Shown here: in pieces, positions 62,404 to 64,000 of the stretch
How positions within the stretch are numbered: the first letter of the stretch is position 1
How the letters are laid out: the number at the start of each line of letters is the position of its first letter
DNA from: Ensifer sp. WSM1721
Lineage (GTDB): Bacteria > Pseudomonadota > Alphaproteobacteria > Rhizobiales > Rhizobiaceae
NCBI RefSeq assembly: GCF_000513895.2
Contig: NZ_CP165783.1
Span: 1,364,001-1,428,000, forward strand
DNA: 64,000 nucleotides
Direction: 5' to 3'
Made by a program: the position numbers and the translations under genes
The notes under the pieces: generated by a model
The model's input: the letters and a program-made list of their open reading frames with translations, nothing else
Told to the model about the DNA's origin: nothing
Databases searched by the model: none

Positions 62404-62595
62404 ATGTTCTATCTCGGCGGAATGACACTCGGCTACTTCGCCCCACCTGCCCGGACGACCGCAGTTCGCAAGGAAGCGATCACGTCGCGCCCGGCCCCAC
62501 GGGAAATCTGCGAGGCGTGCGACGATGAGGAGCAGCATCGGAAGGAACAGGAGTGGGCCCGCGCCTTCCTGACGCCTTGGCACCTCTTTTATTAG
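62404..62595 (+). CDS. hypothetical 63-residue protein
   Basis: A small protein (FYLGGMTLGYFAPPARTTAV, with the acidic stretch EICEACDDEEQHRKEQEW). No family recognised. GGGAAGGGTGCAGC gives a good ribosome site; TTGACA at 62341 could be its -35. An imperfect inverted repeat lies just upstream of that. Real but unexplained, or a leader; moderate confidence. Confidence 0.45.
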   Translation: MFYLGGMTLGYFAPPARTTAVRKEAITSRPAPREICEACDDEEQHRKEQEWARAFLTPWHLFY

Positions 62596-62751
62596 TTAAG
62601 CCGGGGGATAGGGCGGAAATCGCGCGAACTTTTCGCCCCGACCCCGCCTAGCGGCCTATGCTGGTAACGCAAGTCCGGCAATAATGGACCAAGACTTGCG
62701 TGGATTCCCGGCCGGCGATCCTCTACATTTGCAGGTGGGAGGGCTTGGTTC

Positions 62752-64000
62752 TTGGAACGCCGCCTCGCCGCCATTATGGCTTCCGATGTCGTTGGCTACT
62801 CGCGTCTTATTCGGACTGACGAGGAGGGGACGCTCGCGGCCCTCAAGTCGCTGCGCACTGACCTCATTGCTCCGAAGATCGCGGAACATCACGGGCGTAT
62901 CGTCAAGCTCATGGGTGACGGGTTGCTGGCGGAGTTCCCGAGCGTCGTGGAGGCTGTACGGGCCGCCACCGAAATGCAGCAGGCGATCGCTGATCGCAAT
63001 GTTGCCCTGCCAGAAGGGCAGGGCATCGAGTTCCGCGTCGGCATCAATCTGGGTGATGTCGCCATCGACGGCGAGGACATTTATGGCGACGGGGTCAATG
63101 TCGCAGCCCGTCTCGAGGCGATGGCCGAGCCGGGCGGAGTCTACGTTTCCGCGGCCGTCCACGACCAGGTGCGTGATCGCCTCGGGCTTCAGTTCGAGGA
63201 CCTGGGAAAGCAGCAGGTCAAGAACATCGATCGGCCGGTTCGTGTTTGGCGCTGGCTGCGCGAGGCCACCGGGACCGGTCCCAAGGTCGTGCGGACGGAA
63301 AGGGCGGTGCCGGACAGGCGATCGATCGTTGTCCTTCCCTTCAACAATATGAGCCGCGATGCCGATCAGGAGTATTTCAGCGACGGAATCACCGAGGATA
63401 TCATTACCGATCTCAGCAAGGTCTCCGCTTTGTTCGTCATCGCGCGCAATTCGGCATTCGTCTACAAGGACAAGGCGTTCAGCGTCCCTCACGTCTGCCG
63501 TGAGCTCGGCGTCAAGTTCGCGCTTGAGGGCAGCATTCGCAAGGCGGGCAACCGGGTTCGCGTCACCGCTCAGCTGATCGACGGATCGAGCGGCGGCCAT
63601 ATCTGGGCTGAGCGTTACGACCGCGAGCTCACCGATATCTTCGAGGTCCAGGACGATATCACACAGCAGATCGTGACGGCCTTGAAGGTCACGCTGAGTG
63701 AAGCGGAAAAATCACGCATCGCTGAGGCCGGCACGAAAGACGCCGACGCCCATGATCTGTTCCTGAAAGGGCGGGAATTGCTCCGCGGCGTCAAGAAAGA
63801 TCGCGAGATGTTCGATCAGGCAACGGGGTGCTTTCGACGGGCGATCGAGCTCGATCCGAGCTACGCCTCCCCCTTTGCCGGCCTGGGCATGGCCTATTTG
63901 CTCGATTATCAGAACCACTGGAGCGAGGCGCCCGAGACCTCCCTCGAGCAGGCGGCGCGCTTCGTAAGCGAGGCGATCGAGAGGGACGAGCAGGACCCTT
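62752..64000 (+). CDS. class III adenylate cyclase with TPR region, 3' end outside window
   Basis: An open frame to the window edge (416 codons seen). It starts at TTG 62752 (ERRLAAIMASDVVGYSRLI; GGTGGGAGG upstream), the usual cyclase opening. The domain is complete and intact: metal Asp in MASDVVGYS and in KLMGDGLLAEF, then GDGVNVAARLEAMA with Asn and Arg. It continues into a FlgO/CadC-like region (SIVVLPFNNMSRDADQEYFSDGITEDI) and TPR repeats (LFLKGRELL, AIELDPSYASPFAGLGMAYLL). Soluble. This layout is frequent in Sinorhizobium; input and target unknown. Confidence 0.88.
   Translation, partial: MERRLAAIMASDVVGYSRLIRTDEEGTLAALKSLRTDLIAPKIAEHHGRIVKLMGDGLLAEFPSVVEAVRAATEMQQAIADRNVALPEGQGIEFRVGINLGDVAIDGEDIYGDGVNVAARLEAMAEPGGVYVSAAVHDQVRDRLGLQFEDLGKQQVKNIDRPVRVWRWLREATGTGPKVVRTERAVPDRRSIVVLPFNNMSRDADQEYFSDGITEDIITDLSKVSALFVIARNSAFVYKDKAFSVPHVCRELGVKFALEGSIRKAGNRVRVTAQLIDGSSGGHIWAERYDRELTDIFEVQDDITQQIVTALKVTLSEAEKSRIAEAGTKDADAHDLFLKGRELLRGVKKDREMFDQATGCFRRAIELDPSYASPFAGLGMAYLLDYQNHWSEAPETSLEQAARFVSEAIERDEQDP

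Noticed and set aside
1..64000. tRNA genes, rRNA genes and CRISPR arrays
   Set aside because: None seen: no cloverleaf-type ends with TTCGA-type loops, no rRNA sequence and no regularly spaced repeats; RIME copies are dispersed and palindromic, unlike CRISPR.

Overview
The window looks like part of a repABC replicon (plasmid, megaplasmid or chromid) of a fast-growing rhizobium, most likely Sinorhizobium/Ensifer. Three things point there: a complete repA-repB-repC module with its antisense-RNA spacer (about 58.3-62.2 kb, minus strand), seven copies or part-copies of the rhizobial RIME1 intergenic repeat, and an Irr-type iron box in front of bacterioferritin. The high GC and rhizobial family content agree. 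No tRNA, rRNA or CRISPR array was seen. Species level is inference.

Layout. 1-2.7 kb: a LysR gene running off the left edge, divergent from 3-hydroxybutyrate dehydrogenase plus a patatin-like lipase. 2.9-9.1 kb: one tight run of seven genes that starts with a bufferin (MNIO-modified copper peptide) cassette and continues into a type II NADH dehydrogenase, a Cache-type adenylate cyclase and a DUF3307 membrane protein. 9.3-16.9 kb: a YcaO/TfuA peptide-modification locus led by a 1015-residue cyclase-ATPase-TPR protein and followed by a gluzincin metallopeptidase and AT-richer small genes, one with a decayed second copy. 17.1-19.4 kb: TetR and a drug-type MFS exporter. 19.5-25.0 kb: GntR regulator and a 5-oxoprolinase operon (pxpA, a DUF1445 remnant, a pxpB-pxpC fusion, a biotin carboxylase/carrier fusion). 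25.3-27.3 kb: LysR and an exported DUF1254/DUF1214 protein. 28-30 kb: bacterioferritin, PilZ, a small gene and a broken nnrS.

30.4-35.6 kb: a RES/Xre toxin-antitoxin pair, a dienelactone-hydrolase-like protein, an IS5-type element with a passenger gene, a lipoprotein hydrolase and an rRNA pseudouridine synthase. 35.9-39.2 kb: tctC-tctB-tctA, with a parS-like palindrome and a RIME between tctC and tctB. 39.4-54.9 kb: a mosaic of small regulators, each beside the genes it probably controls (three TetR, one MocR), small stress or detoxification proteins, an MscS channel, an EamA exporter and truncated remnants. 54.9-62.2 kb: the plasmid maintenance area, with an RHE_PE00001-type gene, three identical parS-like palindromes, a glycosyltransferase-like gene, repC, the antisense RNA, repB, repA and two parS-like palindromes of a different sequence. 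62.4-64 kb: a small unknown gene and the start of a third class III cyclase.

The strongest candidates for new biology are the extended bufferin operon and the YcaO/TfuA locus, whose regulator has lost a catalytic residue and whose substrate peptide cannot be recognised.
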